64,000 bases of DNA from positions 186,001 through 250,000 of the forward strand of contig NZ_JALJZZ010000004.1 of assembly GCF_024171565.1 (NCBI RefSeq). Direction: 5' to 3'. Position numbers and translations under genes: made by a program. The DNA is from Okibacterium sp. HSC-33S16 (GTDB taxonomy: Bacteria > Actinomycetota > Actinomycetes > Actinomycetales > Microbacteriaceae). Of the stretch, positions 43,385-51,243 are shown piece after piece. The notes below the pieces were generated by a model. It was given only the letters and a program-made list of their open reading frames with translations, searched no databases and had not been told where the DNA came from. The first letter of the stretch is position 1. Each line of letters starts with the position of its first letter.

Positions 43385-44788
43385 GTGCCCGAGAAGAAGA
43401 AGCTCATTCTCAATCTGTTCGAGATGAACTGCGTGAGCCACATCACCCACGGCCTCTGGACGCTCGACGGCAATCACCGTGACCGGTTCAACGACATCGA
43501 GTACTGGACCGAGCTCGCGCAGCTCGTCGAGTCGGGTGGCTTCGACTCGATCTTCCTGGCCGATGTCGTCGGTGCGTACGACGTGTTCCGCGACGGCATC
43601 GAGACGCCGCTCGTCGAGGGGCTGCAGATTCCCAACAACGACCCGCTTCTCGTCATCCCGGCGATGGCCGCGGTCACGAAGCACGTCGGTTTCGGCGTCA
43701 CCTTCTCCACCACCTACGAGCCGCCGTTCGCCTTCGCGCGCCGCATGTCGACCCTCGACCACTTGACCAAGGGCCGGGTCGGCTGGAACATCGTCACCTC
43801 TTACCTGCCCAACGCCGCCCGCAACTTCGGCCTCGACGGCGAGATCCCGCACGACCGTCGCTACGAAATCGCCGACGAGTACCTCGACGTGCTTTACAAG
43901 CTCTGGGAAGGGTCGTGGGACGACGATGCCGTGGTCGCCGACCGTGCGCGCCGCGTCTACACCGACCCGTCCAAGGTGCGATTGATCAACCACGTCGGCG
44001 AGAACTTCCGGGTCGCCGGCCCGCATCTCAGCCAGCCGTCACGGCAGCGCACCCCGGTGCTGTTCCAGGCCACCGGCTCACCGGCCGGCGTCGCCTTCGC
44101 GGGTAAGCACGCCGAAGTGCTCTTCACCGGCGGGCGAACGGTGGCCGATTTCCAGCGCAACGTCGCCAGTGTGCGTGACGCCGCCGAAGCCAATGGCCGC
44201 TCGCGCAATGATGTGCGCTTTATCGTGCAGGCGGCGGTCATCGTCGGTCGAACGGATGCTGAAGCGCACGCCAAACAGGATCTCTACCGTCAGAACACCA
44301 GCATTGATGGAATCCTCGCGCACTCGAGCCTGCCGTTTGACCCGACGGCGTACCCGCCCGAGACCACGATCCGACAGATTCTGGAGGCGGAGGGGCTGCT
44401 CGACGAGCCGTTCGTAAAGTTCCTCTCGCTCGACACGACTGCCGGTGACTTCCTCGCCGAGCGGCGCGAAAGCTGGAATGACCGGTTCTCGGTGGTCGGC
44501 ACGCCCGCCGTCGTGGCCGACGAGATCGAGAAGTGGCTCGATGAGGACGGCATCGACGGCATCAACTTGCGCCAGTACCACTCCTACGACACCGCGCGCG
44601 ATTTCATCGAGCTTGTCGTGCCCGAGCTGCGCAAGCGCGGGCGGCTGCGCGAGGAGTACACGCCTGGCGAGACGCTCCGCGAGCGGCTGTTCGGGGCGGG
44701 CCCGCGGCTGCCCGAGCAGCACTTCGCCACGCGGTACCGCGGGGGAGCGAACCTCGACGCCGAGCTGGAGCCGGTGCCCGTCGCCTGA
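43385..44788 (+). CDS. FMN-dependent monooxygenase, NtaA/SnaA/DszA type
   Basis: A 467-residue LLM-class flavin monooxygenase. GTG 43385 has GAAAGG six bases upstream and gives the standard opening (KKKLILNLFEMNCVSH). Other family features: GGFDSIFLADVVGAYDVF, HVGFGVTFSTTYEPPFAFARRMSTLDHL, GRVGWNIVTSYLPNAARN and the long QRTPVLFQATGSPAG. It uses FMNH2 from a separate reductase to oxidise a small molecule such as a chelator or sulfur compound. No reductase gene is adjacent. Confidence 0.9.
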   Translation: MPEKKKLILNLFEMNCVSHITHGLWTLDGNHRDRFNDIEYWTELAQLVESGGFDSIFLADVVGAYDVFRDGIETPLVEGLQIPNNDPLLVIPAMAAVTKHVGFGVTFSTTYEPPFAFARRMSTLDHLTKGRVGWNIVTSYLPNAARNFGLDGEIPHDRRYEIADEYLDVLYKLWEGSWDDDAVVADRARRVYTDPSKVRLINHVGENFRVAGPHLSQPSRQRTPVLFQATGSPAGVAFAGKHAEVLFTGGRTVADFQRNVASVRDAAEANGRSRNDVRFIVQAAVIVGRTDAEAHAKQDLYRQNTSIDGILAHSSLPFDPTAYPPETTIRQILEAEGLLDEPFVKFLSLDTTAGDFLAERRESWNDRFSVVGTPAVVADEIEKWLDEDGIDGINLRQYHSYDTARDFIELVVPELRKRGRLREEYTPGETLRERLFGAGPRLPEQHFATRYRGGANLDAELEPVPVA

Positions 44789-44872
44789 CCGACACCCGGC
44801 CCATGGTGCACGCGGCACCCGGTGACCGTCGCCTGACCGACACGCGGCCCAAGGTGCGCGCGGTACCCGGCG
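44780..44872 (+). repeat. Tandem 48-base duplication across the monooxygenase stop codon
   Basis: The segment starting GTCGCCTGACCGACAC at 44780 recurs at 44828 with a few substitutions, so the last codons and stop of the gene have been copied downstream. The second copy is non-coding. Confidence 0.75.
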
Positions 44873-44891
44873 TGCCGCGCGAACGCGGGCT

Positions 44892-44947
44892 GAAGTACCA
44901 GTTGTGACGGGTGCGGGCACCGCCGACCGACGAGAACTGGCACTTTC
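44892..44947. repeat. CCAGTT/AACTGG hairpin repeat, copy D
   Basis: GAAGTACCAGTT and AACTGGCACTTTC flank a centre containing GGTGCGGGCACCGCC, which can fold internally. Copy E lies 95 bases downstream. Confidence 0.8.
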
Positions 44948-44986
44948 GTGGAGCGTACTGGGACCATGCGGGTGCGAACACGGGCC

Positions 44987-45042
44987 GAAGTGCCAGTTGT
45001 GACGGGTGCGGGCACCGCCGACCCACGAGAACTGGCACTTTC
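44987..45042. repeat. CCAGTT/AACTGG hairpin repeat, copy E
   Basis: Same ends and nearly the same centre as copy D. Together D and E fill much of the gap 44789-45197, which otherwise contains only the promoter of the next gene. Confidence 0.8.
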
Positions 45043-45185
45043 TTGGAGTGTTGTGGGAACGCGACGGGCACTTCTGCGAGGCCGCGACGAGGGCAGGGAG
45101 CCCATCTTTCCACGGGTTTGGATCGGGCTCTATCCCTGTCGTCCCGCGCCTGTCAAGCGCCGCCTGCGCCACTGCCCGATATGGC

Positions 45186-45191
45186 TATGGT
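45186..45191 (+). promoter_or_regulatory. Candidate leaderless -10 element (TATGGT)
   Basis: TATGGT is followed by six bases and ATG 45198. A GAGG only two bases from the ATG is too close to act as a normal ribosome-binding site. Confidence 0.5.
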
Positions 45192-45197
45192 GAGGTC

Positions 45198-45686
45198 ATG
45201 AGCACTCCTGCCCGTCGCGCTCTCACCGCCGTCGCCCTTGTTGTGACGCTCGGCCTCACCGGGTGCGCATCCAGCTTCCCCGCAGACCCTGACGGAACCC
45301 TCGACCGTGTTACCGGCGGCGCCCTGAGGGTGGGAATTTCGCCGAACGGCGACTGGACCGATATGACCGACGGTGGCGAAGCATCCGGAATCGAAGTCTC
45401 CCTCGTCGAAGACTTCGCCGAGGGCATCGACGCCGAGATCGAATGGATCGAGGGCGGCGAGGAGAAACTCTTCACCGACCTCGCAGCCGGGCGACTCGAC
45501 ATGGTCATCGGCGGGCTCACCGACACCACGCCGTGGACGGACAAGGCCGCGATCACCCAGCCGTTCGACCAGGTGATGACCGCCGACGGGAAGACGGTCA
45601 AGCACGTCATGGCCGCCGCGATGGGGGAGAACGCGTTCCTCGTCGAGTTGGAGCAGTTCCTGCTCACACAGGAGAGTGCACCGTGA
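45198..45686 (+). CDS. Short solute-binding-like lipoprotein
   Basis: A 162-residue exported protein. Signal peptide with lipobox LTGC (Cys about 23). The body resembles the first half of a family-3 solute-binding domain (LRVGISPNGDW, IEVSLVEDFAEGI, EEKLFTDLAAGRLDMVIGGLTDTTPW, ITQPF) and then jumps to a short C-terminal helix (ENAFLVELEQFLL), so a large part of the usual 230-residue domain is missing. It overlaps the CDF transporter by four bases (GTGA). It may bind a ligand for, or regulate, that transporter, which would be unusual. Confidence 0.75.
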   Translation: MSTPARRALTAVALVVTLGLTGCASSFPADPDGTLDRVTGGALRVGISPNGDWTDMTDGGEASGIEVSLVEDFAEGIDAEIEWIEGGEEKLFTDLAAGRLDMVIGGLTDTTPWTDKAAITQPFDQVMTADGKTVKHVMAAAMGENAFLVELEQFLLTQESAP

Positions 45687-46669
45687 CGATCAGTTTTGGC
45701 CACACGCCGCTTCCCGAGAAGCAGAAGGACATCCTCAAGAAAGCCATCCGGCTCGAGTGGATCACGATCGGCTTCCTCGTCATCACCGTCACTCTCGTGT
45801 TTCTCGTGCTCGGCAACTCGCAGGCCATGAAGGCCGCGTGGATCGAGGACCTGCTCTCCTTCATTCCGCCGCTCGTCTTCCTCGTGGCCGTGCGCATTGC
45901 CCGGCGCACGCCCAACCCGAAGCACCCATACGGCTATCACCGCTCGGTCGGCGTCGGCCACCTCGTCGCCGCCGTTGCGCTCGTGACGATGGGCACGTTC
46001 CTCATCATCGACTCCAGTTCGGGGCTGCTCGCGGCCGAGCATCCCAGCATCGGCTCGGTGCACCTGTTCGGCCAAGTGTTCTGGCTCGGCTGGCTGATGA
46101 TGGGAGTGATGGCGCTCATCGCGTTGCCGCCGGTCTTCATCGGGCGCGCCAAGATGAAGCTCGCCCGCGAGCTGCACGACAAGGTGCTCTATGCCGACGC
46201 CGACATGAATAAGGCCGACTGGATGACCGCGGTCGGCTCGATCGTCGGAGTCGGCGGCATCGGCCTTGGGCTCTGGTGGGCTGACGCCGCCGCAGCGCTT
46301 TTCATCGCCGGCAGCATTCTCTGGGACGGCATCAAGAACACCCGCGCGGCCATCGAAGACCTCATGGACATGCGCGCGATGACCTTCGACGACGCCAAGC
46401 CGCACCCGATTGTCCACCAGGTCGACGACTATCTCCGCTCGCTGGACTGGATAGCGGATGCTGGTTCACGCGTTCGTGACCAGGGTCACGTTTTTCACAT
46501 CGAAGCGTTTGTCGTTCCCCGGCAGCCTCGAGAGATTTCAGTGGCTCAGCTGGATGAGGCACGCCAGGCCTGCGTCGACCTGGACTGGAAGGTGCAGGAC
46601 ATCGTGCTCGTCCCGGTGACGGAACTTCCCGACGTTGTGACCCAGCGGCGTACGCCGAGCTCTCGCTAG
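45683..46669 (+). CDS. Cation diffusion facilitator family transporter
   Basis: A 328-residue membrane protein with about six helices (first at residues 20-42) and a cytosolic C-terminal domain. RIARRTPNPKHPYGYHRSVG follows the second helix, and YADADMNKADWMTAVGS gives Asp/His-type metal ligands near helix five. It probably exports a divalent metal such as Zn, Mn or Fe in exchange for protons. GTG 45683 overlaps the upstream lipoprotein stop and has GGAG eight bases before it. Its end overlaps the convergent gene at 46666 by four bases. Confidence 0.88.
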   Translation: MTISFGHTPLPEKQKDILKKAIRLEWITIGFLVITVTLVFLVLGNSQAMKAAWIEDLLSFIPPLVFLVAVRIARRTPNPKHPYGYHRSVGVGHLVAAVALVTMGTFLIIDSSSGLLAAEHPSIGSVHLFGQVFWLGWLMMGVMALIALPPVFIGRAKMKLARELHDKVLYADADMNKADWMTAVGSIVGVGGIGLGLWWADAAAALFIAGSILWDGIKNTRAAIEDLMDMRAMTFDDAKPHPIVHQVDDYLRSLDWIADAGSRVRDQGHVFHIEAFVVPRQPREISVAQLDEARQACVDLDWKVQDIVLVPVTELPDVVTQRRTPSSR

Positions 46670-46995
46670 ACCGCGGGTTCAGGCGCGGGTCGCGCGGCCG
46701 TTGCCGGCGGCTCCGGCACAATTTCGAGTCCGGCCACCGAGTTCGATGAGCGAACCAGGGCCTGGATCCAGGCCGAGTTGATCAGCGGGCTCTTGCCGCC
46801 GTAGTACTGGAAGGTCAGAGAGATCGCCGAGTGGATCCAAATGGTGGTGCGACCCAGTCCGTTGGACTTCTCGCTCCAGGTGAAAGCAAAGGACTCACCA
46901 CGCCGCAGCTTCGCCATCATGACGATCTGGAGGTGGGCGAGGATTCGATCGTCGATCGATGCTGTCACTTTTGAGTCGTAAGTGAGCGTTCCCAC
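46666..46995 (-). CDS. DUF7882 family protein
   Basis: A 109-residue protein; GTG 46995 has GGAGG eight bases upstream. The opening VGTLTYDSKVTASIDDRILAHL and the segments KLRRGESFAFTW, GRTTIWIHSAISL and INSAWIQALVRSSNS match a short family common in Microbacteriaceae, sometimes mislabelled as DNA-ligase-related. Function unknown. The C-terminal tail is Pro/Ala rich and variable. Its presence is one of the best taxonomic hints in the window. Confidence 0.85.
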   Translation of the reverse strand: MGTLTYDSKVTASIDDRILAHLQIVMMAKLRRGESFAFTWSEKSNGLGRTTIWIHSAISLTFQYYGGKSPLINSAWIQALVRSSNSVAGLEIVPEPPATAARPAPEPAV

Positions 46996-47123
46996 TGAGT
47001 AAACCTCCGTCATACACATGAAAGCCCCTCCGGCAAACACCGAACGGACCTATCGATTCTAGGGGAGCGCCCCGCCGTCGGCGGTACGCGGCACGGGCTG
47101 AACGGCAGGTTGACAGCAACCGG

Positions 47124-48560
47124 TCAGACGAGAACGACCGTGACCCGGTCCTTGCCTGCATTCTTCGACTGGTACATCGCCGCGTCGGCAAGGCCGAGCA
47201 TGCCGTCTGTCGTCACCGAGGGGTTCGCTTCTGGGACGAGGAGGGCGACGCCGATGGACGCCGACACCGGATACTCGTCGGGCACATCAACGAGCGGCTC
47301 CTTCACGGCCGCGAGGATTCTGTCGGCGACGTGACTGACGGCATCCGCATCGCTGTCTTCGCAAATGACGACGAACTCGTCCCCACCGTATCGACCGATC
47401 GTATCTGCGCTGCGTACCGAGGCCCGCAGACGGTCGGCCACCTGCTGGAGGACAGAGTCCCCGACCGCGTGGCCGCAGCTGTCGTTGACGACCTTGAAAC
47501 CGTCGAGGTCGAGGAAGATCACAGCAAGCGGACGGCCGCTGCGTTCGGCAGCCGCAATTGCCTGGTCGAGTCGAGCCTGGAGCAACTGGCGGTTGGCGAG
47601 CCCGGTCAGCAGGTCGTGCAGCGCCATCCGTGCGAGCTGAGACTGCAGCCGAATGCGCGCGAGCACATGCGACGCCTGCTGGGTCAGGGTGGCCAAGAGC
47701 TCGAGCAGCGCGGGGTCGAAGTCGCGTTTGCGGCGGAAGAACGACGAGATAACGCCGACGGCCTTGCCCTTGTCGGTGAGCGGCGAGGCGATGCAGGCTT
47801 CGAGTTGGTTGGCCCGGTACACCGGTGCCAGCTTCGGGAACTCCTTCTCTGCCTCTTCCAGGCTGCCGACGATGACGACGTCGTTGCGGTCAACGGCCCG
47901 CGTGGATGGAGTGTCCCAGCCCGCCTGGATGTACTCGAGCAGCGGGTGAGTACCCGTCGCCAGTTGGAGAACACCGTGGTCGTCGTAGAGCAGGATGGCC
48001 GTGAAGCTTGCCGCAAAGGCCTCGCGAACGCTTTCGGCGAGGGCCGCGGTGAGCGCTGCTTCCGTGTCGGCCAGGGTGAAAGCGGTCGACGCGCGCTGGA
48101 GGATACCGACCTGTGCTTCGGAGATTTCGGCGGCGCGGCGGGCCGCGAGAAGCTCCTGCTCGTAATCCGTGCGCTCGGTGGAGTCAAAGAGTGCAATGCG
48201 CACTTCTCCCGACACACCCGACTGCACGCCATTGACGAGGGTCGGGAGCGTGCTGTCGTCGGCGCAGCGCAGCTTGAGTGCGATCTCATCAACACGTTTG
48301 CGCAGATGGAGCACGGGAAGAAACCGGGTCTCGTGGAACAACTGGCTGCCCACGGTAAGGAGCGACTGGAAATTCCGACCGATGAGGTCGGAACGGGAGT
48401 AGCCGACCATGCGTGTGAACGTTTCGTTGACCGACGTGATCGTGCCGTCGAACGAGGTCACGACGTACCCGCAGGGTGCGTTCTCGTAGAGGTCGACATA
48501 GTCTGACGGAGGATCCACCGGTACGGGGTCCGCGTGACCGTCGTCGGTCACCGCGGTCAT
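47124..48560 (-). CDS. PAS-GAF-GGDEF diguanylate cyclase
   Basis: A 478-residue signalling protein. Residues about 20-130 form a PAS domain (NAPCGYVVTSFDGTITSVNETF), 150-310 a GAF domain (FAASFTAILLYDDHG, LEACIASPLTDKGKAVG), and 315-478 a GGDEF domain with the active GGDEF motif at 392-396, DLDGFKVVND and an inhibitory-site position to be checked. It makes c-di-GMP. Its ATG overlaps the stop of the RsbQ-like gene upstream as ATGA and has no Shine-Dalgarno, so translation depends on that gene. An EAL phosphodiesterase is encoded divergently. Confidence 0.93.
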   Translation of the reverse strand: MTAVTDDGHADPVPVDPPSDYVDLYENAPCGYVVTSFDGTITSVNETFTRMVGYSRSDLIGRNFQSLLTVGSQLFHETRFLPVLHLRKRVDEIALKLRCADDSTLPTLVNGVQSGVSGEVRIALFDSTERTDYEQELLAARRAAEISEAQVGILQRASTAFTLADTEAALTAALAESVREAFAASFTAILLYDDHGVLQLATGTHPLLEYIQAGWDTPSTRAVDRNDVVIVGSLEEAEKEFPKLAPVYRANQLEACIASPLTDKGKAVGVISSFFRRKRDFDPALLELLATLTQQASHVLARIRLQSQLARMALHDLLTGLANRQLLQARLDQAIAAAERSGRPLAVIFLDLDGFKVVNDSCGHAVGDSVLQQVADRLRASVRSADTIGRYGGDEFVVICEDSDADAVSHVADRILAAVKEPLVDVPDEYPVSASIGVALLVPEANPSVTTDGMLGLADAAMYQSKNAGKDRVTVVLV

Positions 48561-49369
48561 CGGAGGAACGCCTGGATTTCAGCGGTCAGCTCATCGGGAG
48601 CCGACAGGTTGGGGCAGTGCCCCGTGGCGTCGAGCACGACGAGCGTGCTGTTCGGAATCGACTCGTGCACGTACTGCCCCACCGGGAGCGGGGCGATGAC
48701 ATCTTCCTTGCACTGCACAACCAACGTCGGAGTGGTGACGAGCGGAAGATCCCGGCGGTTGTCGGACAAGAACGTCACCCGCGCAAAGTGGCGAGCGATG
48801 GTCGGGTCTGTGCTGCAGAAACTCGCGGTGAGCGACTCCCCGAGCTGCGGCTGCGTGGGGTTGCCCATAATGACCGGCGCCATGGCTTCGGACCAGCCGA
48901 GGTAGTTCGCATCGAGCGCGTCGAGCAGGGAATCGATGTCGTCCTGCTCAAAGCCGCCGGTGTAGGCATCCGTGTTGACGTATCGAGGTGACGGGCCAAC
49001 GAGCACGAGCGCTCCAAAGCGCCCCGGCTGCCGCGTGGCGGCCAGAACGCCCATCATGGCGCTCACCGAGTGTCCGACGAACACGACATCGGTGAGGTCG
49101 AGGTCGTCGAGGATCTCGAGGATGTCATCGGCGTAGCCGTGCAGGGAATCGTACTTGCCCCTGTCGTACGCGTCGAGGTCGCTGGCTCCGGCCCCGACAT
49201 GGTCGAACGTGACGACGAGGTAGTCCTCCTCGAAACGGGGGGCAACAAGGTGCCACATTTCCGAGCTGCAGCCGAAACCGTGGGCGAAGACCAGGGGGCG
49301 TCCAGCGGGGTTTCCCGACACGGTGACGTTGTTCCTCTGGCGGACGGCGCTCAATTGGCCTGTACTCAC
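48557..49369 (-). CDS. RsbQ-like alpha/beta hydrolase
   Basis: A 270-residue alpha/beta hydrolase closely resembling B. subtilis RsbQ and plant KAI2/D14 receptors. The triad is Ser101 (GHSVS), Asp223 (CKEDVIAP) and His251 (TGHCPN); spacings match RsbQ. GTG 49369 has AGGAG six bases upstream. In B. subtilis RsbQ makes or carries a small hydrophobic ligand for the PAS domain of phosphatase RsbP. Here its partner, coupled by a four-base overlap, is a PAS-GAF-GGDEF cyclase, so a ligand-controlled c-di-GMP switch is inferred. Confidence 0.9.
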   Translation of the reverse strand: MSTGQLSAVRQRNNVTVSGNPAGRPLVFAHGFGCSSEMWHLVAPRFEEDYLVVTFDHVGAGASDLDAYDRGKYDSLHGYADDILEILDDLDLTDVVFVGHSVSAMMGVLAATRQPGRFGALVLVGPSPRYVNTDAYTGGFEQDDIDSLLDALDANYLGWSEAMAPVIMGNPTQPQLGESLTASFCSTDPTIARHFARVTFLSDNRRDLPLVTTPTLVVQCKEDVIAPLPVGQYVHESIPNSTLVVLDATGHCPNLSAPDELTAEIQAFLR

Positions 49370-49659
49370 TGCGACTCCTGCTGATAACGACCGAATGGCC
49401 GCGCAATGTCGGCTCTTGACAGAGTAGTGGAGTAGATGAAAGTGAGCAAAGCAGCATGTCGCCCCGTTGCTTCCGAAGTGCAGGAAACTGGGCCGTCGCA
49501 CGGGTGCTTCAGGCGGTCGGCGGATTATACGCACAAACCACCCTCGGACGGGAGGATAGAATTTTTTCTTTCGCGCGATGCACCATGAACCATGCTCTTT
49601 TGCTCCGCATCGCCGACAGTTCACCGAATGTTCTCATCGGTGACACTAAGGAGATCGTC

Positions 49660-50412
49660 GTGAACATTGAGGCTGAGCTGGTTGGCGCTGTCGAGCGCCA
49701 CGAGATCGAGGCCTACTTCCAGCCTCAAATCGATGTAGCCACCGGAACAATCATCGGTGTGGAAGCCCTCGCACGGTGGCGGCACCCGGTCGAAGGGCTC
49801 ATTGCTCCCAACGACTTCATTCCCGTTGCCGAAAGCACCGGCCTGATCCACGAGATCGGTGCTTTCATGCTGGAAGAAGGATGCCGGAACGCGGCCCGGT
49901 GGCATCGAGACGGCCTGGCGGTTCACGTGTCGGTGAATGTGTCGGCGCTCCAGCTGGCGACGCCCGACGTGTTTGACACGCTTCACCGGCTCATGGCCGA
50001 GTATAAATTGCCCGCAGGAACGCTGACGATCGAGATCACGGAGTCCCAGGTCATTTCCGACCTGGCCGGTGTTGCTGAGCGACTCGAGCGGTTACGAGCC
50101 ATCGGCCTCGGCGTGTCCCTCGACGACTTTGGCACCGGGCATTCTTCGCTGTCGCAACTGCGCGACCTACCGATCACCGAGCTCAAGATCGACAAGTCCC
50201 TCATTCAGCAGAACGAGACCAACGGAGCTCTCATCTCGGTTGCTGTCGCGCTGCTTCAGGAGCGCGGGGTGCGGGTCGTTGCTGAGGGCGTGGAAACACT
50301 CGAGCAGCTTGAGCTCGTGCAGAGGATCCGTGCGGATCGAGCCCAGGGCTACCTTTTCGGTAAGCCGTTGCCCGTCGACGAACTCGACGGGGTCCTGACG
50401 GGAACGAAGTGA
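49660..50412 (+). CDS. EAL-domain c-di-GMP phosphodiesterase
   Basis: A 250-residue stand-alone EAL domain. GTG 49660 has AAGGAG upstream; earlier in-frame starts extend into non-coding sequence. Catalytic features are complete: Glu in GVEALARWRHP, VNVSALQL (Asn), ITES (Glu), SLDDFGTGHSSL (Asp pair), ELKIDKSL (Lys), AEGVET (Glu) and the GYLFGKPL end. It should hydrolyse c-di-GMP to pGpG. It is divergent from the RsbQ/GGDEF operon across a 290-base gap that must hold both promoters, and probably opposes that cyclase. Confidence 0.93.
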   Translation: MNIEAELVGAVERHEIEAYFQPQIDVATGTIIGVEALARWRHPVEGLIAPNDFIPVAESTGLIHEIGAFMLEEGCRNAARWHRDGLAVHVSVNVSALQLATPDVFDTLHRLMAEYKLPAGTLTIEITESQVISDLAGVAERLERLRAIGLGVSLDDFGTGHSSLSQLRDLPITELKIDKSLIQQNETNGALISVAVALLQERGVRVVAEGVETLEQLELVQRIRADRAQGYLFGKPLPVDELDGVLTGTK

Positions 50413-50441
50413 TGACGCTCCCGCCAGGATGCGGAAAGCCG

Positions 50442-50714
50442 TTACAGTCCGCTGAAGGAATCGTCCTCGATCGTCACCGGGTGTTCGCCAGCGTCGGCTC
50501 CCGAGTCGGTGTCGCCGCCGACGTCGATCTGGGTCCAGGAGACGGGCATGCCGGGCGAGAAGAGAATGTCGAGGCCGGGTCCGCCACGTAGCGGTGGGAT
50601 GGTGACGTACCCTCCGCCGGCTTTGATCGCCTCGAGGATCTGTCCTCGAAGTTCGGTCACCGGGTCTGGGAGAAAGTAGTCGCGTCCGTCAACGGTCAGC
50701 CTGTGAACAATCAC
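50442..50714 (-). CDS. Small hypothetical protein
   Basis: A 90-residue soluble protein. The N-terminal half (VDGRDYFLPDPVTELRGQILEAI, GGGYVTIPPLRGGPGLDILFSPG) looks like a compact beta-alpha-beta domain and the tail is acidic and disordered. No family recognised. GTG 50714 with AGGA about nine bases upstream is the only reasonable start. It is convergent with the EAL gene and ends 30 bases from it. Confidence 0.65.
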   Translation of the reverse strand: MIVHRLTVDGRDYFLPDPVTELRGQILEAIKAGGGYVTIPPLRGGPGLDILFSPGMPVSWTQIDVGGDTDSGADAGEHPVTIEDDSFSGL

Positions 50715-50843
50715 GTATGAATTCCTGTCTGTGCATGGCGGGCCGGGGCTCCCGCGTTCTCAATAACGTTAGCGTCTGCACGTTTGCCGACCGGACATCC
50801 GGGCGGGGCTTGCGCATTTTCTCTGCCGTGGTAGAGCGGGTGC

Positions 50844-51209
50844 TCAGCTGCGGACGAGTCCCGGCTGTGGAGCAGGTGGCGCACCTGGGATGAGACCGAG
50901 CGCTGCGAGCCGCTCGTCCGGGCCTTCCTGAACTTCGGCGTAGCAATACCATGAGGGACCTTCCGGTCCGACGAACTCGAATCGAGCCGTCGACCCGGTG
51001 GCGTACGGCGCGTCGCGAACGACGACGATCCTGCAGCTAACATCGGCGGTGTGGGTCGCCGTCGAGATCGTGACGAGGATGCCCGGCAGGATCAGGGCGA
51101 TCACCCCGATGATGACGAGGAACCGCATCGGCTTGAGCATGCGCTGCGACGGCAACGGTCGGCCGTCGCTGGGCTCGTATCCGTCGAGTTCGGGGTAGTT
51201 ACTCGTCAC
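50844..51209 (-). CDS. Hypothetical single-pass membrane protein
   Basis: A 121-residue protein starting at GTG 51209. A short cytosolic N-terminus (ELDGYEPSDGRPLPSQR) leads to one transmembrane helix (about 30-51) and an extracytoplasmic beta-rich domain with two Cys (VSCRIVVV and WYCYAEV) that could form a disulfide. No family recognised. No good Shine-Dalgarno is visible. It follows the LLM oxidoreductase on the same strand with a 34-base gap. Confidence 0.65.
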   Translation of the reverse strand: MTSNYPELDGYEPSDGRPLPSQRMLKPMRFLVIIGVIALILPGILVTISTATHTADVSCRIVVVRDAPYATGSTARFEFVGPEGPSWYCYAEVQEGPDERLAALGLIPGAPPAPQPGLVRS

Positions 51210-51243
51210 TCTGCCATTTTCGCATCGTCGGGCGTTCCCATCG

